The notes under the pieces were generated by a model. That model was not told the origin of the DNA and did no database searches. It was given only the letters and a program-made list of their open reading frames with translations. From NCBI GenBank assembly GCA_018433525.1, contig JAHDRA010000043.1, positions 1 through 64,000 of the forward strand: a stretch of 64,000 bases of DNA, in the 5' to 3' direction. A program made the position numbers and the translations under genes. Positions 36,584 through 45,386 of this stretch are shown here, piece after piece; position 1 is the stretch's first letter; each line of letters starts with the position of its first letter. Source of the stretch: Paludibacteraceae bacterium (GTDB lineage: Bacteria; Bacteroidota; Bacteroidia; Bacteroidales; Paludibacteraceae).

Positions 36584-36830
36584 AGATAAGTATATTTTAT
36601 AAGCAATTTTAAATAAGCTATAAAGGTTGTTGAAAAGTAAGTATTCACATTTTATCTAAGGTTAATTGTTTATAAATAAGGTTTTTATTTTCAGAAAGTG
36701 AACCTTATTTTTTTAAATAAAAACCTTAGTAACGATAATCAACAACAGGAATAAACCTTATTACCTTATTAATTATCAATTTTTTTGTATGATTAAAACA
36801 TGTAATCGTTCTATCGAACTTACATTATTA
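36584..36830 (-). promoter_or_regulatory. Shared receptor-upstream element, copy 1, with inverted repeat
   Basis: Aligned by eye with 42235-42408. Conserved blocks on the minus strand include TAAGTtCGATA, ATTACaTGTttTAATCATA, TTGAtAATTaATAAGG, AACAAtTAACC, GTgAATACTT, and GCTTATTT with TTATAAAATATaCTTAT. This copy carries about 70 bp more in the middle, holding a perfect 14-bp inverted repeat (36677-36690 and 36715-36728, TAAGGTTTTTATTT). It lies about 140 bp ahead of the first TonB receptor start. It could be regulatory or a small repeat element. The rest of 36446-36912 shows only promoter-like AT-rich sequence. Confidence 0.6.
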
Positions 36831-36882
36831 ATTTTTTTTGCAAAGAAGCACTTTCAAAATTCGTTTTATTGAATTATTCCGG

Positions 36883-36890
36883 TATTTTTG
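36883..36890 (+). promoter_or_regulatory. Promoter -7 box for S8 protease gene
   Basis: TATTTTTG, 22 bp before the protease ATG. Confidence 0.45.
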
Positions 36891-36912
36891 TACATAAAAA
36901 AATCCGTAACAT

Positions 36913-38553
36913 ATGAAAAATTTTACCCAATTTGGCAAATTCCTTCTTTTTTTGTTTTTTTTCTTTTCGATACTTCTATTGACTCCGGCAAAGGCAACCG
37001 ATTTCTATTTCTATGTGCAGTTTGCCGATAAAAATAATTCTCCTTATCGATTGGAAAATCCGCAAGAATTTCTTTCTGAACGCGCAATTGAGCGACGCAA
37101 TTTCTTTTCGCTTTCCGTTGATTCAACCGATTTGCCGGTTAATCCTTCCTATCTCTCACAAGTGATGAATCTGGGTGGCGAAATTCATTCTCAAAGCCGA
37201 TGGTTGAATGGAGCAACTGTGGTCATGCAGGATTCTGCGCTGATTGAGCAAGTAGTTTCCCTTCCGTTTGTAAAATGGGTTCAATACACAGGAAAAAAAT
37301 CTACGGTTTCGAATGTTCCGAAACAGCCTTCAAAGTTTTCTCCGGCCATCGACTATGGACTTTCCGGTTCTCAAATAGCTCAGGTAAAAGGAAATTTTCT
37401 TCACGAATTGGGATATTTTGGGAAAAATATTGTGGTTGGAGTGCTGGATGCCGGATTTCTTAATGTAGATGTCAATGTTGCTTTCGACAGCCTTCGGTTG
37501 CATAACCGATTGCTTGGAACAAAGGATTTTGTTGGTGGTTCAGATCTGTATCGTGGAAATTTTCACGGAGGAAATGTGCTTTCGATTATGGCAGGAAATT
37601 TACCTCAAAATTATTTGGGAACAGCTCCCGATGCTTCTTATTGGCTTATCAGGACCGAAGATGTTGACACCGAATACCTGAAAGAACTCGATTTTTGGGT
37701 TGCCGGAATCGAGTTTGCCGACAGCGTCGGCTCGGATGTTGTCAATTCGTCTTTGGGTTATTTTACCTTTGATGATTCGGCCATGAATTTTACTTATGCC
37801 GATATGAACGGTGAGGTTTCGCGTGCAGCTAAAGCTGCTTCAATGGCTGCTCAAAAAGGGATGATAGTAGTTTGCAGTGCCGGCAACGAAGGCGACAAAA
37901 CTTGGAAATATATTTCTACACCGGCCGATGCCAAAGGCATTATTACGGTTGGAGGCGTTACGGCCGATGGGACACCCAGCGTCTTTTCTTCATTTGGACC
38001 CTCCGCCGACGGAAGAGTAAAACCCGAAATTTGTGCACGCGGTACCCAAACCAGTCTTATAAATTCGAGTGGCAACATTGTAGCCGGTAACGGAACTTCC
38101 TATTCTTCTCCACTTATTTGCGGATTGATGGCTTGTTACCTTCAATATTTCAAAGAGCAGCATAAACTGATTTCTATACCGCAACTTCTACAGTCGGTTT
38201 TCGTAACCGGAAGCTTGTATGGTTCGCCAACCGATCAGATGGGATATGGCATACCCGATTTTCAACTGGCTTTTCTTAGTACAGCGTTCAACGGATTGAA
38301 CAACCAAACCCAAAATCAACCACAATGGTTGGTGGATGAAAAGAACAAAACCATTCAAGTTAATTTTGCGGGAAAAACCGATAATTCAGCTATAAACGTT
38401 CAAATTCATGCAATGGATGGAAAGTTGTTGCTCAGCAGATTTTATCGTTCTTCTTCCATTGTCCTTTCCATTGAAAATCTAAGTTCAGGTATTTATCTTG
38501 TTTCGGTAGAAAATGGCGGGAAGATTTTTTCAAAGAAAATTCTTGTTCCCTAA
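36913..38553 (+). CDS. Secreted subtilisin-like S8 protease with T9SS sorting domain
   Basis: 546 residues, exported. Signal peptide ends near TPAKA. An N-terminal prodomain-like region (about 28-140) includes ERAIERRNFF. The S8 catalytic domain has Asp in VVGVLDAGF (about 178), His in NFHGGNVLSI (about 217) and Ser in GNGTSYSSPLICG (about 396). The C-terminal 75 residues form a type A T9SS domain (LSSGIYLVSVENGGKIFSKK). Known relatives are extracellular proteases of Bacteroidota. It is divergent from the TonB receptor gene. Confidence 0.92.
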   Translation: MKNFTQFGKFLLFLFFFFSILLLTPAKATDFYFYVQFADKNNSPYRLENPQEFLSERAIERRNFFSLSVDSTDLPVNPSYLSQVMNLGGEIHSQSRWLNGATVVMQDSALIEQVVSLPFVKWVQYTGKKSTVSNVPKQPSKFSPAIDYGLSGSQIAQVKGNFLHELGYFGKNIVVGVLDAGFLNVDVNVAFDSLRLHNRLLGTKDFVGGSDLYRGNFHGGNVLSIMAGNLPQNYLGTAPDASYWLIRTEDVDTEYLKELDFWVAGIEFADSVGSDVVNSSLGYFTFDDSAMNFTYADMNGEVSRAAKAASMAAQKGMIVVCSAGNEGDKTWKYISTPADAKGIITVGGVTADGTPSVFSSFGPSADGRVKPEICARGTQTSLINSSGNIVAGNGTSYSSPLICGLMACYLQYFKEQHKLISIPQLLQSVFVTGSLYGSPTDQMGYGIPDFQLAFLSTAFNGLNNQTQNQPQWLVDEKNKTIQVNFAGKTDNSAINVQIHAMDGKLLLSRFYRSSSIVLSIENLSSGIYLVSVENGGKIFSKKILVP

Positions 38554-38555
38554 AT

Positions 38556-38587
38556 TTGTCAAGAAAAATATTTCTGTTGTATCTTTG
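38556..38587 (+). promoter_or_regulatory. Promoter for xseA-folB
   Basis: TTG at 38556-38558, 21-bp spacer, TATCTTTG at 38580-38587, ending 20 bp before the xseA ATG. Confidence 0.5.
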
Positions 38588-38607
38588 AAGTGAAAAATTC
38601 TCAATGA

Positions 38608-39855
38608 ATGAACGAAAACCAAAATATGACTTCTCTTTCCTTATCTGAACTAGCTGCTGCTATTGAAGAAACCATTCGTCTGAATTTTGATCGCCCTGTA
38701 TGGGTACGTGCCGAAATCAGTGAATTGCGTGAAAATTCCAATGGACACTGTTACATGGAATTAATAGAAAAGGATGAGAATTCCGACAATTTGCTGGCAA
38801 AAGTCAAAGCTACATGTTGGGCTTCAGTGTACCGATTGTTGAAACCTTACTTCGAAAATGCTACCGGTCAGACATTTCGCGCTGGATTGAAGGTTTTGTT
38901 GTCCGTTACGGTAGAATTTCATCCCGTTTATGGTTTGAGCCTTACGGTACGCGACATTGAGCCGACATTTACCATTGGCGAAATGGCAGCGCGCAGAATG
39001 CAAATTATTCGTCGTTTGGAAGCTGATGGCATTGCCGACATGAACAAACAGATTCCTTTACCGCGATTGGTTCAGCGTCTGGCTGTTGTTTCTTCACCCA
39101 CTGCTGCCGGTTATGGAGACTTTTGCGATCAGCTGAAAAACAATTCCGGTAACTTTGTGTTTTATACCCGCCTTTTCCCTGCCTTAATGCAGGGCGAGCA
39201 AGCCGAAAGCTCCATTATCGCAGCTTTGGAAAAGATTTTTCGCCATGCAGAACTTTTTGATGCAGTGGTGATTATTCGAGGTGGCGGTGCAACAACCGAT
39301 TTGTCCTGTTTCGATTCCTACGAATTGGCAGTGAATTGTGCTCAGTTTCCCTTGCCCATCATCACCGGCATCGGCCATCAGCGTGATGTTTCTATTCTTG
39401 ATTTGGTGGCACATTCGAGTTTGAAAACACCCACCGCCGTTGCCGAATTTCTCATAGATCGCCTGCAGGAAGCCGAAAATCTGGTTAAATATACAGCTTC
39501 CGATATTTATTCTTTTTCTAAAAATTATCTGGATGCTTCACTCAGAGAAATCAACGAAAAAAAGCTGTTGATTCGCCAAGTTCTGAGAAACAGTTTAATG
39601 CGCAAACAAAATGAAATCAATCGTCGGATAAGTCGTTTGAAAACGGCAGTACGGATGAAATTGCTCAGAGAACAAAATCGATTGACTTTAATGGAAAAAT
39701 CTATTGAAACTCATTCTCCGGCCTTTATGTTGAAATATGGTTACAGTTTCACTACCCTTCACGGAAAGAAAATTTTTTCCGTTCATGAAGTGAAACCCGG
39801 CGACCATGTTCAAACTTATCTGCATGATGGGAGTTTTGAGAGTGAGGTGATTTGA
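38608..39855 (+). CDS. xseA: Exodeoxyribonuclease VII large subunit
   Basis: Catalytic subunit of a nuclease that degrades single-stranded DNA to oligonucleotides. The 415 residues show the N-terminal OB fold (VWVRAEISELRENSNGHCYM), the nuclease region (RLAVVSSPTAAGYGDF, DAVVIIRGGGATTDLSCFD, PIITGIGHQRDVSILDLVAH, TPTAVAEFL) and a long coiled-coil C-terminal part. A little shorter than E. coli XseA. The small subunit gene xseB, usually next to it, is not here; folB follows after 45 bp. Confidence 0.95.
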   Translation: MNENQNMTSLSLSELAAAIEETIRLNFDRPVWVRAEISELRENSNGHCYMELIEKDENSDNLLAKVKATCWASVYRLLKPYFENATGQTFRAGLKVLLSVTVEFHPVYGLSLTVRDIEPTFTIGEMAARRMQIIRRLEADGIADMNKQIPLPRLVQRLAVVSSPTAAGYGDFCDQLKNNSGNFVFYTRLFPALMQGEQAESSIIAALEKIFRHAELFDAVVIIRGGGATTDLSCFDSYELAVNCAQFPLPIITGIGHQRDVSILDLVAHSSLKTPTAVAEFLIDRLQEAENLVKYTASDIYSFSKNYLDASLREINEKKLLIRQVLRNSLMRKQNEINRRISRLKTAVRMKLLREQNRLTLMEKSIETHSPAFMLKYGYSFTTLHGKKIFSVHEVKPGDHVQTYLHDGSFESEVI

Positions 39856-39900
39856 CGCGAAAAAATAAAGGGAATTTATTAAATACTCAATTCTTAACTT

Positions 39901-40266
39901 ATGGCATTCATTTATCTCGAAAATATGGAATTTTATTCCTTTCATGGTTGCTTGGAAGAAGAACGTGTAAAAGGAAATACTTTTCTGGTTTCGGTTTGTA
40001 TGGAAGTTGATACGGAAAAGGCTGGAAAAACTGACGAACTTTCGGATACGGTGAATTATCAGCAGGTGTACGATATTGTAAAAAAAGAGATGGAAATTCC
40101 TTCCCATCTCATAGAACATGTCGCTCAAAGGATTTACGACCGGATTTTTGAACAAATTCCGCAAATTTCCGGATTGCATATCCGACTTTCCAAATTAAAT
40201 CCTCCTTTGGGTGGAAAAGTAGAAAAAGCTTCGGTAGAAATTTCCGGGAAACGTTCTGACCGTTAA
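39901..40266 (+). CDS. folB: Dihydroneopterin aldolase
   Basis: Converts dihydroneopterin to 6-hydroxymethyl-dihydropterin in folate synthesis. The 121 residues match the family: YLENMEFYSFHGCLEEER, with the catalytic-site Glu and Tyr region, DTVNYQQVYDIVKKEM, LIEHVAQRIYDRI and the C-terminal RLSKLNPPLGGKVEKASVE with the active-site Lys. Normal length. Probably cotranscribed with xseA; its stop is 10 bp from the convergent receptor gene end, without a clear terminator between. Confidence 0.95.
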   Translation: MAFIYLENMEFYSFHGCLEEERVKGNTFLVSVCMEVDTEKAGKTDELSDTVNYQQVYDIVKKEMEIPSHLIEHVAQRIYDRIFEQIPQISGLHIRLSKLNPPLGGKVEKASVEISGKRSDR

Positions 40267-40276
40267 TGATGGTTTT

Positions 40277-42196
40277 TTATTTAAATTTCCATTTTATCCC
40301 GGCAGTGAAGTTAAATCCCGGCTGTACAATTCCGCCATAATCCGCGTAAGTTTTGTCGAAAATATTATTCAGATCAAGGTAAACTGCATATTTCTCGACT
40401 TCCCATAATCCTTTCATATCCAGTGAGAAATAAGGTTGATAATTTACGGGTTGTTGCGTATAAAAGTCGGTGTAGTTTCCTGCTCGATCCAAAAAGGAGA
40501 GTTTCCAGTTGAGAGAACAGTTTTTCACTGTTTTATGTTGTAAAGTTGCTATCAGCTTGTGTTTCATATAATCCAACGCATATTTGGAATCGAAATTTTC
40601 GGCATTTTTATCCATCTGAAGAAAAGAATAGGAAAGCCCTGCTTTTTGAAGGAAAGAATTTGAAAAAGAATAGTTCAAATTCATATCCAGCCCCACAGCG
40701 TTAACTTCAGTCAAATTTCGGCTTTCCCATTTTGTCGAGTCGGGTTCCTTTACCCAGTCGATAATGTTTTTCCCTTTTCGGTAGAAGGTCGTTGCATCAG
40801 CTTGCCAGTGTTTTTGTTGAATGCAGGCTCCCAATTCCCATGTTGTGGAATGTTCAGGTTTTAAATTGGGATTGCTGATTTGCGTTGGGCTCCGGTAATA
40901 TAAATCTGTAAAAGTTGGTAACCTCACGGCCGTATTTGATGAAAAAAATATCTTGGTCATGTTGTTTGGATGAAAAGCAATGTCAAATCCGCCATACGGA
41001 TTCGTTCCGAAAGCAGTGGCATGTGACAATGCTCCCCCGGCCGAAACATACCATCTATCAAAAATTTTTGCATAATCAATAAATGCCGTCCCCAGTAAAC
41101 GATTTGCACTATGATTAAAATTTATTCCGTTTTCATAAGGGTCTGGTTTCGTTTTATTCATCTCATTTCCCAAAACGGTGCTGAAAATATGTTCATTTCT
41201 TCCTTCAATGCCAAAAGTAATTTTTCCCCATGAATTTGCCACCGAAGCATCAAATTTTCCTCCCACAACATCTGTCAGGTGATAATTGTGTTGTGTGTAC
41301 GACGAAGGAGCCCCTTCAAAGTTGCGAAACAGTTCAAATCGGTCGTGATGTTGCCGCCAATAGCTCTGAACATGATAGCTGATGTTTCTTCGGATAAGTT
41401 CCCATCTCAACCCCGCCATCAGGGTTTGCGTACTTTCAAACTGATGCGGATAAGCCAACGAATAAAATCCGTTTGCACCAAAACCTTTTTTTTGTAAAGC
41501 TGCTTGAAACTGTATATTACCAAATTTCGGGCTATTCAGTTTCGAGTGCAGAAAAATGTTGCTATTCTCAAAATCTGTATTGTCGGTATAACCATCGCTG
41601 CTTTTGTGTGATAAAGAAAGGAGCGTATAAGGTTTTTGGATAAATGTGGTAATAACCGACTGTTCTCCATAACCAAAACTTCCGGCTTCCAAACCTGCTT
41701 TTAAAAAAGGTTTTGTTCCCTCTTCGGTTATTATGTTAATGGCACCGCTGAAAGCATTCGGCCCTAACATTCGGGCTGAAGAACCTTTTAAAATTTCAAC
41801 TTTACTCACATCGGAGAGTTGAATGGGAATATCAAGGTTAAAATGTCCCGTTTGAGGGTCAGTAATGTTGATACCATTCAGCAAAATTAGCGCCTGGTCA
41901 AATGAACCTCCACGAACCGAAATATCGGCTTGAACGCCATTTTTGCCACGTTGACGAATATCTAGACCGGAAACATAATCGAGCAATTCATCAATGCTGC
42001 GTACTGCCGAGCGTTCGATTTCATTCTTGTCGATAACAGTTAGGATACGACCCATTTCGGGATAAAGTTTTGTTCGGGTGGCATTGATTTCAACGTCTGA
42101 AAGTTGTACCGACAAGGTGTCGGTGGTAACTTGTCCCGAAAAACGAAAAACATTGCATCCGCAAATAATTCCTGTGATTAAAAGAATTTTCTTCAT
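40277..42196 (-). CDS. TonB-dependent receptor, BtuB-like
   Basis: 639 residues. Signal peptide, then directly a plug domain (LSVQLSDVEINATRTKLYPE, VRSIDELLDYVSGLDIRQRG, QADISVRGGSFDQALILLNG, PQTGHFNLDIPI, GPNAFSGAINIIT) and a 22-strand-type barrel ending in FNFTAGIKWKFK. No carboxypeptidase-like domain. The plug sequence resembles BtuB-type vitamin B12/corrinoid receptors, and a small RRWSR-motif ORF upstream supports this by memory of similar loci, but the ligand is inferred. No cobalamin riboswitch is seen. The upstream element is shared with the receptor at 33647-36445. Confidence 0.9.
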   Translation of the reverse strand: MKKILLITGIICGCNVFRFSGQVTTDTLSVQLSDVEINATRTKLYPEMGRILTVIDKNEIERSAVRSIDELLDYVSGLDIRQRGKNGVQADISVRGGSFDQALILLNGINITDPQTGHFNLDIPIQLSDVSKVEILKGSSARMLGPNAFSGAINIITEEGTKPFLKAGLEAGSFGYGEQSVITTFIQKPYTLLSLSHKSSDGYTDNTDFENSNIFLHSKLNSPKFGNIQFQAALQKKGFGANGFYSLAYPHQFESTQTLMAGLRWELIRRNISYHVQSYWRQHHDRFELFRNFEGAPSSYTQHNYHLTDVVGGKFDASVANSWGKITFGIEGRNEHIFSTVLGNEMNKTKPDPYENGINFNHSANRLLGTAFIDYAKIFDRWYVSAGGALSHATAFGTNPYGGFDIAFHPNNMTKIFFSSNTAVRLPTFTDLYYRSPTQISNPNLKPEHSTTWELGACIQQKHWQADATTFYRKGKNIIDWVKEPDSTKWESRNLTEVNAVGLDMNLNYSFSNSFLQKAGLSYSFLQMDKNAENFDSKYALDYMKHKLIATLQHKTVKNCSLNWKLSFLDRAGNYTDFYTQQPVNYQPYFSLDMKGLWEVEKYAVYLDLNNIFDKTYADYGGIVQPGFNFTAGIKWKFK

Positions 42197-42234
42197 TTGA
42201 AAAAATTTTAGTTAAACAATATTTATATGAATTC

Positions 42235-42408
42235 GATATAAGAATATTTTATAACTAATTATAAATAAGCCATTAAAATTGAGGAAAAAAGTATTTACCT
42301 GTTGTTATGGTTAGTTGTTCTTAAAGTAATAAGAATCAGCCTTATCAATTCTCAACTTTTTATATGATTAATACAGGTAATAGCCGTATCGTACTTACGT
42401 AATAATTA
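42235..42408 (-). promoter_or_regulatory. Shared receptor-upstream element, copy 2
   Basis: Diverged counterpart of 36584-36830, in the same orientation, 38 bp ahead of the BtuB-like receptor start. It lacks the central inverted repeat. It lies entirely downstream of the small-ORF terminator, so it is the likely control region of the receptor gene. Confidence 0.6.
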
Positions 42409-42439
42409 TGCTTTGATTCATTTTTTTTCCCCGATTTGT

Positions 42440-42817
42440 TTAATATGGCCTACTAACAAAAAAAATCGACTGAAAGAAATGAATTCCTTTCAGTCGACAA
42501 CAACATATATAAGTACATGAAAGACAGCATTTTACGTCTTCAGCAGAGAATATAACAGGAGTATTGAGTTGAATATTTTCAAGAATTTCCTCCGCTCGGA
42601 ATTTTTCTTCCTTGCACTGAACTAAAGAATTAATGGATGTAGTATCATTTTTTGAGACATTGGAAGGAGCATTTTTCAGTAAAGCTTTTTCGCAAATTCC
42701 GGCAGCAAGTACACCTATGGTTACCACGCAGGTCAAACTTCTGAAAACAGCATAGTTTGCCCTGCTCCAGCGACGGAAGCGAACTGTCTTATGGAAATTA
42801 TTGGGAATAATTTTCAT
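42440..42817 (-). CDS. Small RRWSR-motif protein upstream of BtuB-like receptor
   Basis: 125 residues as read. The N-terminus has FRRWSRANYAVFRSL followed by a hydrophobic VVTIGVLAAGICEKAL segment; I recall similar short proteins beside B12-type receptors in Bacteroidota, with no known function. A promoter box lies 23 bp upstream. The tail is odd: a Cys cluster (KCCLSCTYICCC) and then codons that run through the terminator hairpin, with the stop at 42440-42442, beyond the T-run. Transcripts ending at the terminator would lack a stop. A frameshift near residue 95-100 would give an earlier stop; the true 3' end is uncertain. Confidence 0.55.
   Translation of the reverse strand: MKIIPNNFHKTVRFRRWSRANYAVFRSLTCVVTIGVLAAGICEKALLKNAPSNVSKNDTTSINSLVQCKEEKFRAEEILENIQLNTPVIFSAEDVKCCLSCTYICCCRLKGIHFFQSIFFVSRPY
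42457..42497 (-). terminator. Intrinsic terminator after small ORF
   Basis: A perfect 11-bp stem (CTTTCAGTCGA type, 42466-42476 with 42487-42497) followed on the minus strand by a run of eight T. Very strong by eye. It isolates the receptor gene from upstream transcription. Confidence 0.88.
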
Positions 42818-42839
42818 TGTTTTTTCAGATTTGACAGGG

Positions 42840-42847
42840 CAAATGTA
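42840..42847 (-). promoter_or_regulatory. Promoter -7 box for small ORF
   Basis: TACATTTG on the minus strand, 22 bp before the ORF start, so the leader is very short and leaves no room for a riboswitch. Confidence 0.45.
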
Positions 42848-42899
42848 AGCAAAATTTTTTTTAAGTTATTTGTTTTTTCAAAAGAAACTTAAATTTGTT

Positions 42900-44735
42900 T
42901 CAGTTTGTTTTTTTCAGAATAGTTGCCGATAGCGATGGCAAAAGGAGCTTATTCTTCACTTTCTTTCCTGTAAGTAAATCGACATATTGTCCGCTCAATG
43001 AAAAATTTTGTTTGGTGTTTTCCAGATTAAAAAACACCAAAATCTCGGTTTCCCTGTCAAAACGTTTGTAAGCAAGTGTTTTATTTTTTGTCAAAACAAA
43101 TTCCAATTCTCCGTCTGCCAACACGGGATTAACATTTCGTATGGCAATAAGTTTTTTGTAGAATTCAAATTGGTTGTTGTCAAATTTCACCGGATCATAA
43201 ACGGCTTTCAGGGGAAGGATATTGTTTCTGTTTTCCGGATGAAAATTGAACTCTTTCCACCACAACGGCTTCCGGCAATATGGATCATCAGCTCCCCACA
43301 TGCCCATTTCTTCTCCATTCCAAATTTGAGGTGCCCCTATCGTTGTAAACAAATGAACCAGATAGAGTTTCAAACGTCGATAAGTAATTTTATCGGGTTT
43401 TCCTGTTTTATAAAGCGGTTCGTCATTTATCGTTGCATGAAATTTATACCGGTTGGGGTTGTAAAAATCGGTCAGTAAACGTGGTGTATCATGGGTGGAA
43501 GATACATTCATCATGGCATACAGGTTTTCGTGTTTCAATCGATTCCACTGAAAAAGTAAGCTGTCTCTGAATTGTGCTGCATCAATTTCACCAATTGTTT
43601 TGGCAAAGAAATAACGTGCAGGACAATAGACCTGATAAAACATGACAGCATCAAATATATCACCTTGCGTGTACGGGGCAGGATTCATCATTTTGTCGGG
43701 CCATTTCTCCCACCATATTTCGCCTATCAGATAAGCATCAGGATTGATGGAACGAACCCACGCACGATATTCCCGCCAAAATTCCAATCCAATCTGTTCA
43801 GCTACATCCAACCGAAAGCCATCAACGCCTTTTGTAATATCTCCATTTGGAGACAGCCAACGTTTGGTAACCTCAAAAATATGTCTTTTGGCATTTTCAT
43901 CCAGATTTCCTTCGTAGGGTTGCCCATTGACACGTTTCGATTTCAGATTGGTTTTTCTGATTTCAGGCATATAGGCATTTCCGTACCAGCCTTCATAGGC
44001 AAATTCGTTCTCGGGTGTTGCCGGATCGTCAAAACGGGTAATATTGTACCAAGTTTTGTAAGGAGAAGCAGCCTGATTTTTCAAAATATCGCGCCAAGCC
44101 CAAAATAAAGTTCCGGTATGATTCCATGAGTAATCGACAATTATTTTCATTCCGCGTTTATGGACTTCTTCTATCAACTTCAGAAAAAGCTTATCGGCAG
44201 CAGTCCATCGCCAAGAATTCGGATCGGCGGGATTTTCGCCGGAAATAATTTTTACATCACCTTCCGGATCAGGGCCAAAATTTATATCTACATGATGATA
44301 ATTGCGTGCATCATATTTATGAAGCGATGGCGCATCATTAATCGGATTGAGATAAATAGCATTGATTCCCAATTCCTGTAAGTAATCGAGTTTTTCTAAA
44401 ACTCCCTGCAAATCGCCTCCATAACGACGGTATTGAAGCAGTTCACTAAAAGTTTTATTCGAATTTTTCATCCAACTATCTCGTTCAAACCAGTCGCCTG
44501 TCCATGATGAAATTTTCCAGCCGTGAGGTGGAACAATATTCATGTCGCTAACCGTCATATATTTTGGTTGAGGATCGTTGGATGTGTCGCCATTGTAAAA
44601 ACGCTCAACAAAAATCTGATACCAAATGGCATACTTTGCCCAACTTGGCGGCTGATTTGTGGAATTAGCAGTTAAAGAAAAATTAAAAAAAAACAAACAA
44701 AAAACACCTGCAAAAATAAAATTCTGTTTTTTCAT
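42900..44735 (-). CDS. Secreted GH13 alpha-amylase family enzyme
   Basis: 611 residues with a signal peptide (ending near LTANS). GH13 motifs in order: WYQIFVERFYNGD, INAIYLNPINDAPSLHKYDA, DYSWNHTG (region I), GVDGFRLDVAEQ with the nucleophile Asp (about 308), IGEIWWEKW with the acid Glu (about 338), and NVSSTHDTPR with the third carboxylate (about 416). A C-terminal beta domain closes with LLPSLSATILKK. No T9SS sorting domain, so probably periplasmic. The layout resembles neopullulanase or cyclomaltodextrinase-type enzymes acting on alpha-glucans. No SusC/D-type maltose locus adjoins it. Confidence 0.93.
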   Translation of the reverse strand: MKKQNFIFAGVFCLFFFNFSLTANSTNQPPSWAKYAIWYQIFVERFYNGDTSNDPQPKYMTVSDMNIVPPHGWKISSWTGDWFERDSWMKNSNKTFSELLQYRRYGGDLQGVLEKLDYLQELGINAIYLNPINDAPSLHKYDARNYHHVDINFGPDPEGDVKIISGENPADPNSWRWTAADKLFLKLIEEVHKRGMKIIVDYSWNHTGTLFWAWRDILKNQAASPYKTWYNITRFDDPATPENEFAYEGWYGNAYMPEIRKTNLKSKRVNGQPYEGNLDENAKRHIFEVTKRWLSPNGDITKGVDGFRLDVAEQIGLEFWREYRAWVRSINPDAYLIGEIWWEKWPDKMMNPAPYTQGDIFDAVMFYQVYCPARYFFAKTIGEIDAAQFRDSLLFQWNRLKHENLYAMMNVSSTHDTPRLLTDFYNPNRYKFHATINDEPLYKTGKPDKITYRRLKLYLVHLFTTIGAPQIWNGEEMGMWGADDPYCRKPLWWKEFNFHPENRNNILPLKAVYDPVKFDNNQFEFYKKLIAIRNVNPVLADGELEFVLTKNKTLAYKRFDRETEILVFFNLENTKQNFSLSGQYVDLLTGKKVKNKLLLPSLSATILKKTN

Positions 44736-45324
44736 GGAAATAATAATTTTTTAAAAGCAAGAATATCAATCCAAAAAGTTCATCGGCACATCGTATAATT
44801 TTTTCTCTACTATCCGAAACTTTAGAAATTTAAAATGCCTGAGAATTTCATATTTTTATATTCGACCAAGAAAAACAGAAATAATGAAACTCCACAGGCG
44901 CAGTAAAAATAACAAAAAACCGGTTATCCGACAAGTTTTAGACTTAATCCCAAGATTTATACTTCGTAATTCTATACAAAAATATCAAAGCAACAAAGGT
45001 TGCCATAAATACAAATTATCCATTAGAACAATATGATAGTAGGATTTTTTTAGTCAGTATTTTCTAATGGACAATTTGGGATTATCAACGACAAAGTACG
45101 AAACAGATTATCCACCTTGCGATATAAATGCTTGCAATTCCGGCATATATTGAAGAACACTCCAACAAAGTTATCGTGAAAATGGCTCTTCAAATGAACA
45201 GGAGGGCTTGGATAAGGAAACTCTGGGAAAAATCAACCAATTTTCAATTCGATTTTTCTACCTGATGATGCTAATGGACAATTTGGGATAAATTGAAAGT
45301 TGGGTTAATACCATGCCCGATATA
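44736..45324. repeat. Gene-free stretch with three copies of a 16-19 bp repeat
   Basis: No credible gene. CTAATGGACAATTTGGGAT occurs at 45064-45082 and again at 45271-45289 (direct, 207 bp apart), and an inverted copy with one mismatch at 45011-45028. A reduced form of the TAATCCCAA part appears near 44944. Between the direct copies a minus-strand frame is open for about 60 codons (reading FHDNFVGVFFNICRNCKHLY) but has no ATG. It could be the scar of a mobile element with these ends; I do not recognise it. Confidence 0.5.
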
Positions 45325-45361
45325 CAAAAAAGAAAGTGCCCTTTTGGGACACTCTCTTTTT
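45325..45361 (-). terminator. Intrinsic terminator at the end of the T9SS cargo array
   Basis: Stem AGAGAGTG-T-CCC paired with GGGCACTTTCT around an AAAA loop, then a T-run on the minus strand, 26 bp past the last stop of the array. Confidence 0.75.
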
Positions 45362-45386
45362 AAAATTAATAATAAACAATGAACTT

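Noticed and set aside
36584..36830. Shared receptor-upstream element as a MITE
   Set aside because: No terminal inverted repeats or target duplication seen at the ends of either copy; kept as a possible regulatory element.
42818..42899. Possible cobalamin riboswitch before the small ORF and BtuB-like receptor
   Set aside because: Only about 80 bp are available and no B12-box or conserved GCCACTG-type core is seen; the promoter box sits right at the start.
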